Counted from the stretch's first letter, positions 31,496 to 41,917 are shown. The stretch: DNA of 64,000 nt from Staphylococcus equorum (GCF_001747895.1 NZ_LNNB01000009.1:766033-830032); one strand, 5' to 3'. Numbers and translations: made by a program. Notes: generated from the sequence alone by a model not told the origin.

Positions 31496-32038
31496 TTACA
31501 CGAGTGATTTAACAACTTTTTCACATTTTTGGATATGATCATTGCCTATTTTTTTCATGAAATAATAACTTATAGAAGCAGTGATTGCTTGACCTACTAC
31601 TGGGAACCATTTCGTTTGTTTTGCTGCAGTACGTTTCGCTACATCACGAATAACTACTTTGAGGATAGCACTTGATACTTTTTTACCGATAAATTGACTA
31701 CCTTGAATTGCCGCCGTAGTTAGCACACGTTCTTTCATGTCGTCTCCCATTGTATTAACTTGTTTATGATCAAGACCATAAATCTTATTTACGTCCTCGA
31801 TAACATCTTTCATAAGTTTAATATCTACACTGAAACCTAAACCTGGAATAGGTACTACACTTACGCCAGATGATAGCATTGATTTTTTTCTCACTAAAGC
31901 CTCTGCACGTTGGCGACGCTCTTCAATTTCGTTATATGTTGATGGTATACTACCTTTATTTTTTATATCTTCTATATTTAAAACTTTGTTTCCTACTTTT
32001 TGTGTAACGTTATTTGTGATTTTATTTTTAAAACCCAT
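31496..32038 (-). CDS. DUF697-like small membrane-associated protein
   Basis: A 180-residue protein, starting at the ATG at 32038 after AAGGAG. The N-terminal 55 residues are charged and helical. The middle (VVPIPGLGFSVDIKLMKDVI) and the later segment WFPVVGQAITASISYYFMKKIG resemble the DUF697 family, which often associates with membranes and small GTPases in other bacteria. No GTPase gene is beside it. The gene stands alone between ptsH and an rRNA methyltransferase. Function unknown; family call moderate. Confidence 0.65.
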   Translation of the reverse strand: MGFKNKITNNVTQKVGNKVLNIEDIKNKGSIPSTYNEIEERRQRAEALVRKKSMLSSGVSVVPIPGLGFSVDIKLMKDVIEDVNKIYGLDHKQVNTMGDDMKERVLTTAAIQGSQFIGKKVSSAILKVVIRDVAKRTAAKQTKWFPVVGQAITASISYYFMKKIGNDHIQKCEKVVKSLV

Positions 32039-32095
32039 TATATTCACTCCTTAGTAATTTCTATACACTAAGAATAATACCCGTTTTTTCACACT

Positions 32096-33265
32096 TTACT
32101 GTATTTTTACAAAAATCGCTTTTAAATATTTTGAAGGTTTGTAGTGTGCATGCGTTTTAAAATCTTTTGGTAAGCCCATAACATCAATAATTTCAAAGTC
32201 CACTTCTTCTTTAGTTAACGTTTCCGTAACTACATTTTTAAATGCTTTTAATGAAAATGTACTGTTGTTTGTACATAATAGTAATGTACCTTCAGGACCT
32301 AGTATATCCAGTGCACTAACGATTAATTTATCGTAGTCTTTTAATACAGAAAATGTTTTTTTCTTGTTTCTCGCAAAACTTGGTGGATCAATCACAATTG
32401 TATCGTAGAAGAAATCATGACGACGTGCATAATTATAGAAATTAAAAGTATCCATAACATAAATATATTGTGACGCCGGGTCTATAGAATTTAAACCGAA
32501 ATTACTTTCAGTAAGCGCACGAGAGCGGTTAGCTAAATCAACACTTGTTGTCATCTCTGCATTATCTGCAGCTACAACTGAGAATGCCCCTGTATAACTG
32601 AATAAGTTTAGTAAATTTTTATCTTGCGCGTATTGCTCTTTTAATTTCTTTCTTACTTCTCTTTGATCTAAAAAGATACCTGTCATAGGTCCATCGTTTA
32701 AATGTACATTGTAAAATGTGAAGTTTTCTTCGATGACAATTGGAAATTCTGGTGCATCTCCGTCAACGAAGCCACCTTCTACAGCGGCATCTTTAAAACG
32801 TAATTTTTCAAAAATTGACGTATAACCGAATATTGCTTTCAGTGCACTCAAAATATTATAACGGAACTTATAGATTCCTTTAGAATACCATTGAACTAAG
32901 TAATGACCATTGTAGTTGTCGATTGTGAGACCACCAACACCATCACCTTCGCCGTTAAATACTCTAAATGCATTTGTGCCCTCTACATTATAAAAATATT
33001 CACGTTCTTTTTTCGCAATATCAAATAATTTTTCAAAAAATTGTGTATTAACCACTTCATCACGTGAGTAACTCAATACCCAACCGATGCCTTTATGTTG
33101 ACGTCCAACATACGCAGTTGCAATATACTGATCTTTATCATTTAGTAGCTGAAATAAATCTCCTTCATGTAAGTGATCATGTGCGTAAATATCATCTTCA
33201 CTTACCAATGGATATTCATTTAAATATTTTGTTTCTTTACCTCTATTTAATGTGGCAGTTTTCAT
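32096..33265 (-). CDS. Class I SAM-dependent rRNA methyltransferase, RlmI-like
   Basis: A 389-residue protein: an N-terminal PUA-like RNA-binding part (about residues 1-75), a middle beta domain with VFNGEGDGVGGLTID, and a Rossmann methyltransferase domain. The latter shows NLLNLFSYTGAFSVVAA (SAM-binding, about residues 217-233) and DPPSFARNKKK, the IDPPxF-type catalytic loop of m5C 23S rRNA methyltransferases. These features fit the RlmI/YccW family; the target nucleotide is not known from sequence. Confidence 0.85.
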   Translation of the reverse strand: MKTATLNRGKETKYLNEYPLVSEDDIYAHDHLHEGDLFQLLNDKDQYIATAYVGRQHKGIGWVLSYSRDEVVNTQFFEKLFDIAKKEREYFYNVEGTNAFRVFNGEGDGVGGLTIDNYNGHYLVQWYSKGIYKFRYNILSALKAIFGYTSIFEKLRFKDAAVEGGFVDGDAPEFPIVIEENFTFYNVHLNDGPMTGIFLDQREVRKKLKEQYAQDKNLLNLFSYTGAFSVVAADNAEMTTSVDLANRSRALTESNFGLNSIDPASQYIYVMDTFNFYNYARRHDFFYDTIVIDPPSFARNKKKTFSVLKDYDKLIVSALDILGPEGTLLLCTNNSTFSLKAFKNVVTETLTKEEVDFEIIDVMGLPKDFKTHAHYKPSKYLKAIFVKIQ

Positions 33266-33410
33266 AAAATTATGTCAGCCTTTCTACTATTTTTTTATAT
33301 TTATCTGTCGCTTACCTATTTTATCATTTCAAGTACATCGTAACATCATTAATATTCATTTAACTCAAACGTTTTGACTAAGTATTTGTCATTCTTAAAC
33401 TTTCTTAATA

Positions 33411-33446
33411 AAAAAACCTATCTTCCAACCGATTGGAAGATAGGTT
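33411..33446 (-). terminator. Terminator of auxA
   Basis: Perfect 14-bp stem AACCTATCTTCCAA / TTGGAAGATAGGTT with a four-base loop; the minus strand continues with TTTTTTT. Confidence 0.9.
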
Positions 33447-33469
33447 CGTTAAACAACATTATTAAGTTT

Positions 33470-34771
33470 TTAATCTCTAGAAGGTTCTCGTAATTTAATT
33501 ATAAACGCTACTACAATTGCAATTAACATCATAACTAAAATCGGTGTAATGAATATTGAAAGTAATAATCCGTGAACCATAATATTCATAAATTCAGTAA
33601 ATAATTTAAAGAATAATAAACTTACCATAAATAATTGTAGATAATAAAATCGACCTTTCAAATAATTCGTCAATGTCGTTAAAATATAAATAATGATGAT
33701 AATCATTAAGATGAACAACGTTATCCATTCAATGACATATTGCGTTTGGCCAATCTCCCAATTACCAGAAACAAATAATGAATTTCTATTATTAAATTCA
33801 ATTAATGTGAAGAATAATAAAACCGCGCCACAAAATAATTCTACATAACTAGGTTTAATCCATTTTGGTTTCTTCATCCAATTTGGAACATCATCTTCTT
33901 GTATATCAATAATATTCTTCCATTTTTCAATAAATTTATCTTTCTTATCTCTGGCTTTCTGAATATCTACACTTCTACGAGTCTTACGCGTAAATTCTGT
34001 CGTTTTGTCTTGTAAAGTTTTCCAACGTTCCATCGTTTGGTTCGTTACAGTGTCTTTACTCGTTCTAGATAATTCTGGTTCTTCTTCGCCTAATTCCTGT
34101 TTTGTTAATGGTAATGATCTTCTTAAGAATAAGAAATTCCAAATTGACATTTGTCCCAGTAACCACATAATTATGAAAAATGTGTTAACGCTTAAGATGT
34201 CAATTGGTATAATTTCATCACTCTCAATTCTTCCATATAACACCAATTGTGTTATCAAATAACTAAACCCATAACTGAAAATAATCCATAAATAATGATA
34301 TTTTCTATGTTCTTTATTTAACTCATCTTTATAAACGATATAACCAATGTGAATCACAAATGGTATTACGAAAATAATAGCGAAAAAACTATAAACTTGG
34401 GTCATCAAGATTAGCGTTATGATAAAGAAGAGAATACCAATAACTAAAAAGAATATTGAAATATCGTAGTCATATCGTGTTGTTCTAAATAAAGTCATTC
34501 CTAGCATAATTAATCCAATGCCAAATATAATTATTAAAATGGCGCTAACTACTGGAAAATTCCCTATGTAATTGCTCATTACCCTAATTATTTCAGCAAA
34601 AAATGCGTTTATAAAATCCCATACATTATGAATGTGTAAATCAATTTTACCTTTGCCATTTAATTTATGAATCATTGGTAAATTAATTAAAATGATGAGA
34701 CCTGTGAAAAGCGAAACGATGCCTATAATATAACTATATAATATCTCAGCGTGTTTCTTCATAAAAGACAT
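33470..34771 (-). CDS. auxA: Polytopic membrane protein, probable AuxA
   Basis: A 433-residue protein starting at the ATG at 34771 behind TTGAGGTGA; an 11-codon upstream extension is weaker. It has about six hydrophobic helices in the N-terminal 220 residues. A hydrophilic central part (about 225-300, with KTTEFTRKTRRSVDIQKARDKKD) follows, then about four more helices. In S. aureus the gene between the rRNA methyltransferase and the small charged protein is, as I recall, auxA, a beta-lactam resistance auxiliary factor that stabilises lipoteichoic acid. The name rests on synteny and topology. Monocistronic with its own terminator. Confidence 0.7.
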   Translation of the reverse strand: MSFMKKHAEILYSYIIGIVSLFTGLIILINLPMIHKLNGKGKIDLHIHNVWDFINAFFAEIIRVMSNYIGNFPVVSAILIIIFGIGLIMLGMTLFRTTRYDYDISIFFLVIGILFFIITLILMTQVYSFFAIIFVIPFVIHIGYIVYKDELNKEHRKYHYLWIIFSYGFSYLITQLVLYGRIESDEIIPIDILSVNTFFIIMWLLGQMSIWNFLFLRRSLPLTKQELGEEEPELSRTSKDTVTNQTMERWKTLQDKTTEFTRKTRRSVDIQKARDKKDKFIEKWKNIIDIQEDDVPNWMKKPKWIKPSYVELFCGAVLLFFTLIEFNNRNSLFVSGNWEIGQTQYVIEWITLFILMIIIIIYILTTLTNYLKGRFYYLQLFMVSLLFFKLFTEFMNIMVHGLLLSIFITPILVMMLIAIVVAFIIKLREPSRD

Positions 34772-35026
34772 ACCATTCACCTCAAAGTTATTATATATTA
34801 ACATTTAGCTCTTGTCTTTAATAATCTCAATAAATAAGTCTATAGTATGATATAAATTAGTTGTATAGTCAAATTTCCACATATACCTTTACTCTAAACA
34901 ATTTATTTAATATTACTTTTAATTTTACAGTTTTCTCCTCCATTTTTTAAGTACTTTTGTTTAGCCCTTTGCTCTTCGTGGTATTTAGGTTGTATAGATG
35001 ATTAAACATGAAGGAGTGTTTTGTTT

Positions 35027-35161
35027 ATGAGCAAAGAAGAATTAAATAAAAAAGCAGCTGAAAAAGCTAAAGAAACTGAAGATAAATTAAAAGATGAAAA
35101 AGATTCATCTGAAAAAAATAGCGAAGAAACGCAAAAAAATATTCAAGATACTTTTGATTAA
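35027..35161 (+). CDS. 44-residue highly charged protein
   Basis: An open frame of 44 codons with ATG after AAGGAG. About two thirds of the residues are K, E, D, N or Q, there is no hydrophobic core, and it should be a single helix or disordered. The first half shows a KKAAEKAKETEDKLKDEKD pattern reminiscent of stress-associated CsbD-like or LEA-like proteins, but no family can be claimed. A small gene at this place next to auxA also exists in S. aureus as I recall. Confidence 0.6.
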   Translation: MSKEELNKKAAEKAKETEDKLKDEKDSSEKNSEETQKNIQDTFD

Positions 35162-35212
35162 TAAAAGTATCACTTAGACATCAATACCTGTGTCTGGCTT
35201 AATTATTATACT

Positions 35213-35297
35213 AGTAGTAGCTATTTGATAGCTATTCTACTTTGTGGGAGCGAAAATGCAGAATCAAATTTTTGATTGCTGTTTCGCTCTTTTTTTA
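35213..35297 (+). terminator. Tandem hairpins after the 44-residue gene
   Basis: The first hairpin (35213-35241) pairs AGTAG-TAGCTAT with ATAGCTA-TT-CTACT. The second (35247-35297) pairs GAGCGAAA and AATCAA with TTGATT and TTTCGCTC and is followed by seven T. The second is a good intrinsic terminator. Confidence 0.7.
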
Positions 35298-35466
35298 GTT
35301 TTCTGCCATATTCCCTCACTTTCCGCCTAACATGAAACATATAGTTTTTTTAAAGTAGTGGAAGGCTAAATATATTTTAAAAATACATAATATTTTTGAT
35401 TAGCTTCATTTACAACCTTGACAGAAGTGATTAAAAATCATACATTAGAGTTAAATTAAATAATCA

Positions 35467-35563
35467 TTCGCACTAGGGGTGTTTAGTGACTGAGATGAGG
35501 TATACCCTCAAACCCTTTGAACCTGATCTAGATTAAACTAGCGTAGGAAAGTGTACTGCGATA
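35467..35563 (+). promoter_or_regulatory. TPP riboswitch (THI element)
   Basis: The conserved aptamer blocks are present in order: CTAGGGGTG, GACTGAGATGAGG, TACCCTCAAACCCTTTGAAC, CTGATCTAG and CTAGCGTAGGAAAGT. It lies about 90 bp upstream of ykoE, with an intrinsic terminator between, so thiamine pyrophosphate should switch off transcription of the downstream transporter. Confidence 0.95.
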
Positions 35564-35599
35564 CTTATTAAAAGATGGTATCCGTATGCCTGTATTTAA

Positions 35600-35632
35600 C
35601 GCGCACCTTTCTAGAAGGTTGTGCGTTTTTTT
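35600..35632 (+). terminator. Riboswitch-controlled terminator upstream of ykoE
   Basis: GCGCAC and CTTT pair with AAGG and GTGCG (a two-base bulge) around CTAG, followed by seven T. It ends 18 bp before the ykoE ATG and is the expression platform of the riboswitch. Confidence 0.8.
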
Positions 35633-35649
35633 ATATAGGAGGAGTATAT

Positions 35650-36225
35650 ATGTCAAAAGGATTAAAACTTTCTGAGATACTAGTAACTGTATTAATAGCA
35701 GTAGTTTTCGCCGTCATTTATAACATTTGGAATTTTGTCTATAAAGCACTACAAGTTACAGGGCTTCATTTTGAAGAACTAACTTACGGAGCCTGGTTTA
35801 TGGCAGCTATTGTAGCTTATCTTATTATTCCAAAAGCAGGTATCGCTATTTTAGCCGAATTTGCTGCAGGTGCTGGTGAAACGATTGTCATGGGCCGTTT
35901 TGATATTGCTACAATGGTTTATGCTTTAATACAAGGATTAGCATGTGAACTCATCTTTGCGCTTTTCAGATATAAATCTCGCTCAGCAATGGTTGCAATG
36001 TTAGCCGGTTTCTTGGCTTCAGTATCAACATTGCCATTAGATTTTGCTTATGGTTATCTCGGTGAAATAGCTGGTTGGAACCTTGCATTATATATAGTAT
36101 TTAGACTTATAAGTGGAATTGTCGTAGCAGGCCTTTTATCTTACTATATTGTGAAAGCCTTAGATCAAACTGGTGTCACTAAATTATTCAGACCTGCAAC
36201 TCAGAGCGATTACGACAATTTATAA
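35650..36225 (+). CDS. ykoE: ECF transporter S component, YkoE family (thiamine precursor)
   Basis: Substrate-binding membrane subunit of an ECF importer, 191 residues with about six helices (first: ILVTVLIAVVFAVIYNIWNF). The ATG at 35650 has an AGGAGGAG site. A frame extending to 35575 would read through the terminator hairpin and is rejected. The YkoE family is predicted to take up hydroxymethylpyrimidine or another thiamine precursor, and the TPP riboswitch agrees with this. First gene of ykoEDC. Confidence 0.9.
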   Translation: MSKGLKLSEILVTVLIAVVFAVIYNIWNFVYKALQVTGLHFEELTYGAWFMAAIVAYLIIPKAGIAILAEFAAGAGETIVMGRFDIATMVYALIQGLACELIFALFRYKSRSAMVAMLAGFLASVSTLPLDFAYGYLGEIAGWNLALYIVFRLISGIVVAGLLSYYIVKALDQTGVTKLFRPATQSDYDNL

Positions 36226-36237
36226 GGAGCAATAAAC

Positions 36238-37659
36238 TTGATAGTCACAAAAAAATTACGTTTAAAATACCCTAACGGTCATAATAAAATATTTGATAAT
36301 TTAACCCTTCATATAAAAGACAAAGAAAAAGTATTGCTCTTAGGTCCTTCTGGTTCAGGTAAAAGTACGTTATTAAACGTTTTAAGTGGTATCGTTCCTA
36401 ATCTTATAGATTTACCTATGAAATATGATGAATTACAAATTGATGAGGATTGTGGTGTTATTTTTCAAGATCCAGACACTCAATTTTGTATGCCTAAAGT
36501 ATATGAGGAACTCGCTTTTGTTTTAGAAAACTTGCGTGTACCACGCGATGAAATGGAAAGCCGTATTCAATCTGCCTTATCAGCAGTAGATTTAAATGTC
36601 GATGAAAATCAACATATTAATCAATTAAGCGGTGGAATGAAACAAAAATTAGCAATTGCAGAAACTTTGTTGCAACAAGCAAACACCCTATTCTTAGATG
36701 AACCAACAGCAATGCTAGATGTTGATGCAACTGCGGATTTATGGCAAAAAATAAAAGCATTGTGGCATGACCAAACTGTATTAATTGTAGAGCACAAAGT
36801 AGAACATATTTGGCAACATGTTGATCGTGTCATTCTATTAAATTATGATGGTGCCATAATAGCCGATGCACCTCCTAATAAGATATTGCATGACTATGAG
36901 CATCTATTAACGGAATATGGTGTGTGGCATCCTAATGCTTGGCAATCCGCCCCACCATCATTAAAAACACAACATGTTTCAACTACGCAACAATCAGATG
37001 ATACCTTTAAATTTAAAAACGGCTTGATTAAACGAGGTAAACAGCAACTGATTAACATATCAGAATTAAACATTTGTGCTGGCGAATGGATCACCATCAC
37101 TGGCTCAAATGGTAGCGGCAAAACTTCCTTATTAGAATCGATGATGCAACTCATTAAATATGATGGGAAAATGTATTTTAACAATCATGCATTATCAAAA
37201 ATTAAAACTGCCGCAAAGCATATGTATTTAGTTTATCAAAATCCCGAATTACAATTTATTACTCATTCTGTATATGATGAAATTTACATTCAATATAAGA
37301 ATAAAACACGTTCAACTGTTGAAGCTGAGCGAGAAACACAGAATATGCTTGAAATACTTAATTTACAAGCAGTTAAATCACAACATCCATATGAACTGTC
37401 TATGGGTCAAAAAAGACGTCTAAGCGTTGCAATTGCTCTAAGTTCATCTTCTGACTTTATTTTACTTGATGAACCTACCTTTGGTCTCGACAGTCATAAT
37501 ACATTTAACCTTATTAAATTATTCCAAACACGTATACAAAATGGACAAACGATTGTAATGGTAACGCATGATTCAGAAATTATTGCACGGTATCCAACCC
37601 GAAGACTCCATGTCGATCAACATCAATTAACTGAACTAAAGGGTGATACTTATGTTTGA
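36238..37659 (+). CDS. ykoD: ECF transporter double ATPase, YkoD-like
   Basis: Two fused ABC ATPases in 473 residues. Domain 1 has Walker A GPSGSGKST (about residues 35-43), signature LSGGMKQKLA and Walker B LFLDEPTAMLD. Domain 2 has Walker A GSNGSGKTS (about 288-296), signature LSMGQKRRLS and FILLDEPTFGLD. It energises import by YkoE/YkoC. The start is TTG at 36238, eight bases after AAGGAGC; no better ATG lies near. It overlaps ykoC by 8 bp. Confidence 0.92.
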   Translation: MIVTKKLRLKYPNGHNKIFDNLTLHIKDKEKVLLLGPSGSGKSTLLNVLSGIVPNLIDLPMKYDELQIDEDCGVIFQDPDTQFCMPKVYEELAFVLENLRVPRDEMESRIQSALSAVDLNVDENQHINQLSGGMKQKLAIAETLLQQANTLFLDEPTAMLDVDATADLWQKIKALWHDQTVLIVEHKVEHIWQHVDRVILLNYDGAIIADAPPNKILHDYEHLLTEYGVWHPNAWQSAPPSLKTQHVSTTQQSDDTFKFKNGLIKRGKQQLINISELNICAGEWITITGSNGSGKTSLLESMMQLIKYDGKMYFNNHALSKIKTAAKHMYLVYQNPELQFITHSVYDEIYIQYKNKTRSTVEAERETQNMLEILNLQAVKSQHPYELSMGQKRRLSVAIALSSSSDFILLDEPTFGLDSHNTFNLIKLFQTRIQNGQTIVMVTHDSEIIARYPTRRLHVDQHQLTELKGDTYV

Positions 37660-38458
37660 GATATGGAAAAAACACTATTCATTTGTTGACGACGTCAACA
37701 TTATTACTAAATTAGCAATGGCAGTCATTTTGTTTTTCTTTGTTATCTTTGTACATCAATTTGATTACATGCTCTATATAATGTTATTAATGTTGATATT
37801 TCTACTTTTATTTAATGGATTGCAATTCAAAATCACTTTTATTTTCATACTTTTTACTATCACTTTTAGTTTGATATCTGCTTTATTCATGATTTTCTAT
37901 GGTGATGGCACACATACAATATTTAAATTAGGCTTTATTCAAATTACTACCGAAAGTTTATATCGTGGTTTGCACTTAGCAATGCGTACGACAACCATTT
38001 CTCTTTTTGGAATTTTAATTGCCTTCACATCACAAATCGTCATGATTTTTTATAGTCTTATGCAACATCTCAAAGTTAAACCTAAAATAGCATATGCATT
38101 TATGGCAGCAATTAGAATGGTTCCTTTAATGTTCACTTCATTATTTCAACTCAGAAAATCATTGAAAATGCGCTATCAAATGATTGATTCACGTAATTAC
38201 AGAGGCTTTAAACGTTTAAAACATCTTGTAATACCACTACTAAGTCAAAACATTAGAAAAGCGCATCAATTATCAGTTGCTATGGAGAAGAAAGGATTTA
38301 AAGACGGACCTAGAACATACTATTATTATGCACCTTTCTCGTATAAAGATCTTTTATTAATCGTAGTTGTAAGTTCTATTTTAATTGTTGCATATTTCCT
38401 AGCACAATATGTTCCAATCACAGGAATTAATGATGTGCGTATTTCAAGTATTTACTAA
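37652..38458 (+). CDS. ykoC: ECF transporter T component, YkoC-like
   Basis: Transmembrane coupling subunit (EcfT/CbiQ family), 268 residues. ATG at 37652 after AAAGGGTG; a GTG at 37643 would sit on that site. About five helices are visible, and the coupling-helix region RMVPLMFTSLFQLRKSLKMR and MEKKGFKDGPRT carry the family's Arg-containing motifs. Last gene of the riboswitch-controlled operon. Confidence 0.92.
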   Translation: MFEIWKKHYSFVDDVNIITKLAMAVILFFFVIFVHQFDYMLYIMLLMLIFLLLFNGLQFKITFIFILFTITFSLISALFMIFYGDGTHTIFKLGFIQITTESLYRGLHLAMRTTTISLFGILIAFTSQIVMIFYSLMQHLKVKPKIAYAFMAAIRMVPLMFTSLFQLRKSLKMRYQMIDSRNYRGFKRLKHLVIPLLSQNIRKAHQLSVAMEKKGFKDGPRTYYYYAPFSYKDLLLIVVVSSILIVAYFLAQYVPITGINDVRISSIY

Positions 38459-38488
38459 ATTACATTACTGTCCATGTAATTTAAACAC

Positions 38489-38535
38489 AAAAGCGTTAAG
38501 ACAAAACTTAAACCACTTTGTCTTAACGCTTTTTT
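38489..38535. terminator. Bidirectional terminator between ykoC and purD
   Basis: Perfect 17-bp stem AAAAGCGTTAAGACAAA / TTTGTCTTAACGCTTTT with A and T runs on the flanks. Confidence 0.95.
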
Positions 38536-38591
38536 GATAACTTATTCAATTTATATAATTCAAAATATCTATATATAAATTACTTTAATTG

Positions 38592-39830
38592 TTATTTAAG
38601 TGCTTTATCACTAATGTCCTTTCGATAAAACAATGCATTGCTTTTGATTTTATCGACCGCTTCATATGCTTTAGCTTTAGCACTTGCAATATCTTTGCCT
38701 TCACCTAAGGCCAGAATAACACGCCCACCAGATGTCACATATATATCTTGTTCTTTTTTTAATCCACTCACAAAGTATTGACCATCTAAATCGAAACCTG
38801 AAACAGTTTTACCCTTTTCATATTTTGCTGGATAACCTTTAGATGCAAGCATAACGCCTACTACAGAATCGGCTTTCCATTGAAAAAGAATTGGTTTTTT
38901 AGCTTCTAAATCTAAAATATGCTGCATTAAATCACTTTCCATACGTGTTAAAAGTACTTGAGCTTCAGGATCACCAAAACGGGCATTAAACTCAATTACT
39001 TTTGGTCCTTCATCAGTAATAATTGCTCCAATGTATAGTACACCAAAAAATGAATAGCCTTCACTAACCAATGCTTTGGCAATAGGCTGTGCAATTTCTT
39101 CATTTGTTTGTTTGATAATAGCATCCTCAATGTGAGGCACTGGACAATACGCACCCATACCTCCGGTGTTCGGACCTAAGTCACCATCAAATGCCCGTTT
39201 ATGGTCTTGCGCTATACAGTTAAATGGCACAGCATAGTCATTATTTACGAAAGTCATTAACGAGAATTCTTCACCCTCAAGAAATTGTTCAAAAACAACA
39301 ATGCCTTCTTCTTCCGGGTAAAGTTCTTCTACACCTGATAATGCTTCCTCATAGCTTTCCGCAATGATAACCCCTTTACCTGCTGCTAATCCATCTTTTT
39401 TCAATACAACTGGATACTCACATGATTGAATATAAGCTAATGCATCTTGCTTATTTGTAATTTCTGTATATTCAGCAGTTGGAATACCATATTTTTTCAT
39501 TAATTCTTTAGCAAATAATTTTGAACCTTCGATTTGTGCAGCTGCTCGATTAGGTCCAAATACTTTTATTTGTGCAGTTTCTAATTTGTCAGCTAATCCA
39601 TCTGTTAAAGGTTGCTCAGGGCCAATGATTGCCCATGTAATATCATGTTGTTGTGCAAATGCTACAATTTGTTCATGTTCTGTTTCTGCTATTTCACTAT
39701 GTACCTGTGCAACATTCGACATTGCGTCATTACCTGGGATTGCAAATATTTCATTAACAAGTGGTGATTGCTTCAATTTGTGCGCTATAACGTGCTCTCT
39801 GCCACCTGCACCAATTACGAGTACTTTCAT
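38592..39830 (-). CDS. purD: Phosphoribosylamine-glycine ligase
   Basis: Second step of purine synthesis, joining glycine to phosphoribosylamine. ATP-grasp enzyme of 412 residues beginning [19 protein letters not shown]. The upstream six codons contain the ribosome binding site GGAGG and are not coding. Visible are the ATP-grasp [14 protein letters not shown] (about residues 137-150), the [14 protein letters not shown] substrate loop and [15 protein letters not shown] with the metal ligands. Last gene of the pur operon, followed by a strong terminator. Confidence 0.96.
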   Translation of the reverse strand: MKVLVIGAGGREHVIAHKLKQSPLVNEIFAIPGNDAMSNVAQVHSEIAETEHEQIVAFAQQHDITWAIIGPEQPLTDGLADKLETAQIKVFGPNRAAAQIEGSKLFAKELMKKYGIPTAEYTEITNKQDALAYIQSCEYPVVLKKDGLAAGKGVIIAESYEEALSGVEELYPEEEGIVVFEQFLEGEEFSLMTFVNNDYAVPFNCIAQDHKRAFDGDLGPNTGGMGAYCPVPHIEDAIIKQTNEEIAQPIAKALVSEGYSFFGVLYIGAIITDEGPKVIEFNARFGDPEAQVLLTRMESDLMQHILDLEAKKPILFQWKADSVVGVMLASKGYPAKYEKGKTVSGFDLDGQYFVSGLKKEQDIYVTSGGRVILALGEGKDIASAKAKAYEAVDKIKSNALFYRKDISDKALK

Positions 39831-39853
39831 AAAGTTTATTGCCTCCAATTCCC

Positions 39854-41332
39854 TTAATGTTTAAAGTGTCGAACGCCTGTAGTTACCATTGCAATACCAT
39901 ATTTATTTGCCATATCAATAGATGCTTGATCTTTAATTGAACCGCCTGGCTGAATAATCGCTTTGATACCTGACTTAGCTGCCAATTCAACTGTATCATC
40001 CATTGGGAAGAAACCGTCTGATACCATTGCAACCTGATCATTCATTTCTATCGCACGTTCTATGGCGATTTCTGCTGACCCAACACGGTTCATTTGTCCT
40101 GCGCCAATTCCGACTGTTTGTTTCGCATTACTGAGAATGATTGCGTTACTTTTCACAGATGCAACCACTTTCCATCCTAATAACATTGCATCCCATTGCG
40201 CTTCGGTAGGTTCAACTTCTGTGACTACTTTCATATCGTCACGTGTTAATTTCACATTATCTTTATCTTGTATTAAATAGCCACCTGAAACAGACACGAC
40301 TTCTTGTTCACTGTTATCAATCGTCATATCAATTTCTAAAAGTCGTATATTTTTCTTTTTACTTAAAATGTCTAATGCTTCTTGTGTGAATTTTGGAGCA
40401 ATAATAACTTCTAAGAATATTTCATGTAAAGTTTCTGCCAACGTGCTATCTACAGATCTATTTAAAGCGACAATTCCACCAAAAATAGATTGACTATCCG
40501 CTTCAAAGGCATATTGATAAGCATCATTAATTGATTCTCCAACACCTACACCACAAGGATTCATATGTTTTACTGCTACTGCCGCTGGTTGTTCAAATTG
40601 CTTAACAAGTGATAAAGCTGCATCTGCATCTTTAATATTGTTATAGCTTAATTGTTTACCATGTAACTGTTTGGCGCCTCCAAGTGTGTGCGCTGCAGTA
40701 GATGTACGAACAAACTGTGCTGATTGTTGTGGGTTTTCACCATAGCGTAGACTTTCTTTATTATCTTTAAAGAATTCAACAATTGCTGCATCATATTGAT
40801 TTGTGTGATCAAACACTTTGATCATCAGTGACTTACGGTATGCTTCATCCAAATCGTCATTTTTCAGTTTTTCAATAACTTCATTATAATCTGCTGGATG
40901 TACGACTGTCGTGACATGTTTAAAGTTTTTAGCTGCAGCACGTAACATAGTTGGTCCACCGATATCGATGTTTTCGATTGCATCGCTTTCTGTAACATCA
41001 GGATTCGCTACAGTTTCTTTAAATGGATATAGATTAACTACCACCATATCTATAAGATCAATATGCTGCGCTTTTAATTGTTGCAAATGCTCTGGCTTAT
41101 CTCGATCAGCTAGTATACCTCCATGAACAGATGGATGTAATGTTTTAACTCTTCCATCCATAATTTCTTCAAATTGTGTTAATTCTGAAATTGATTTTAC
41201 TGGAACATTTGCTTCTACTAAAGATTGCATCGTGCCACCTGTAGAATATAACTCATACCCTAATTCATTTAAGGATTGGGCAAATGCCACAACACCACTT
41301 TTATTAGACACACTTAAAATTGCTTTTTTCAT
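39854..41332 (-). CDS. purH: Bifunctional AICAR transformylase/IMP cyclohydrolase
   Basis: Last two steps to IMP. 492 residues: N-terminal cyclohydrolase domain starting [18 protein letters not shown] with [10 protein letters not shown], and C-terminal formyltransferase domain with the catalytic KHMNPCGVG (about residues 238-246). Needs 10-formyl-THF, which FolD supplies. Separated from purN by 16 bp. Confidence 0.97.
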   Translation of the reverse strand: MKKAILSVSNKSGVVAFAQSLNELGYELYSTGGTMQSLVEANVPVKSISELTQFEEIMDGRVKTLHPSVHGGILADRDKPEHLQQLKAQHIDLIDMVVVNLYPFKETVANPDVTESDAIENIDIGGPTMLRAAAKNFKHVTTVVHPADYNEVIEKLKNDDLDEAYRKSLMIKVFDHTNQYDAAIVEFFKDNKESLRYGENPQQSAQFVRTSTAAHTLGGAKQLHGKQLSYNNIKDADAALSLVKQFEQPAAVAVKHMNPCGVGVGESINDAYQYAFEADSQSIFGGIVALNRSVDSTLAETLHEIFLEVIIAPKFTQEALDILSKKKNIRLLEIDMTIDNSEQEVVSVSGGYLIQDKDNVKLTRDDMKVVTEVEPTEAQWDAMLLGWKVVASVKSNAIILSNAKQTVGIGAGQMNRVGSAEIAIERAIEMNDQVAMVSDGFFPMDDTVELAAKSGIKAIIQPGGSIKDQASIDMANKYGIAMVTTGVRHFKH

Positions 41333-41348
41333 TTTGTATTGGCACCTC

Positions 41349-41915
41349 TTATTTAATGATTTTGGATATCACTTTCGGATATAATTCATGTTCCATCACT
41401 TTAATTCTTTCTTCTAGTTGTTCTTTCGTATCGTCCGGGTATATATCACATGTCCATTGTTCGATAATTTCTCCTGTGTCCATCCCACTGTCCACATAAT
41501 GCACTGTTGTACCTGTAATCGTATCACCGCTCTCCAGAGCTTGGCCTACTGCGTCTTTACCTTTATATTTAGGTAACAGTGAAGGGTGTATATTAATAAT
41601 ACGTCTATTGTATGCTTTTAATATATTTTCACCAATCAGCTTCATATAACCTGCTAGAACAATCCATTCTACTTGTTCTGAAGTAAGCCATTCGATAATT
41701 TTACGCTCATAATCTGCTTTAGAAGGAAAATTTTTAAGTTCATTGATGTGAACATCTAAATTATATTTTCTAGCACGTTCAATACAATAAGCACTTACTT
41801 GGTCTGTGTATAAGGCAGTGACTTCTATATGAGGTAAATTACCTTCTTCGATTTGAGTCATGATGCTTTCAAAGTTACTACCTGATCCTGACGCAAAAAT
41901 AGCTATTTTAGTCAC
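41349..41915 (-). CDS. purN: Phosphoribosylglycinamide formyltransferase
   Basis: Formylates GAR with 10-formyl-THF, 188 residues. It begins [15 protein letters not shown] and contains the catalytic [12 protein letters not shown] (about residues 107-118) and the conserved [13 protein letters not shown]. The purM stop lies 2 bp upstream, showing tight coupling. Confidence 0.97.
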   Translation of the reverse strand: MTKIAIFASGSGSNFESIMTQIEEGNLPHIEVTALYTDQVSAYCIERARKYNLDVHINELKNFPSKADYERKIIEWLTSEQVEWIVLAGYMKLIGENILKAYNRRIINIHPSLLPKYKGKDAVGQALESGDTITGTTVHYVDSGMDTGEIIEQWTCDIYPDDTKEQLEERIKVMEHELYPKVISKIIK

Positions 41916-41917
41916 AG

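Noticed and set aside
35575..35649. 25-codon upstream extension of ykoE
   Set aside because: Would be translated through the riboswitch terminator hairpin; the ATG at 35650 has an excellent ribosome binding site.
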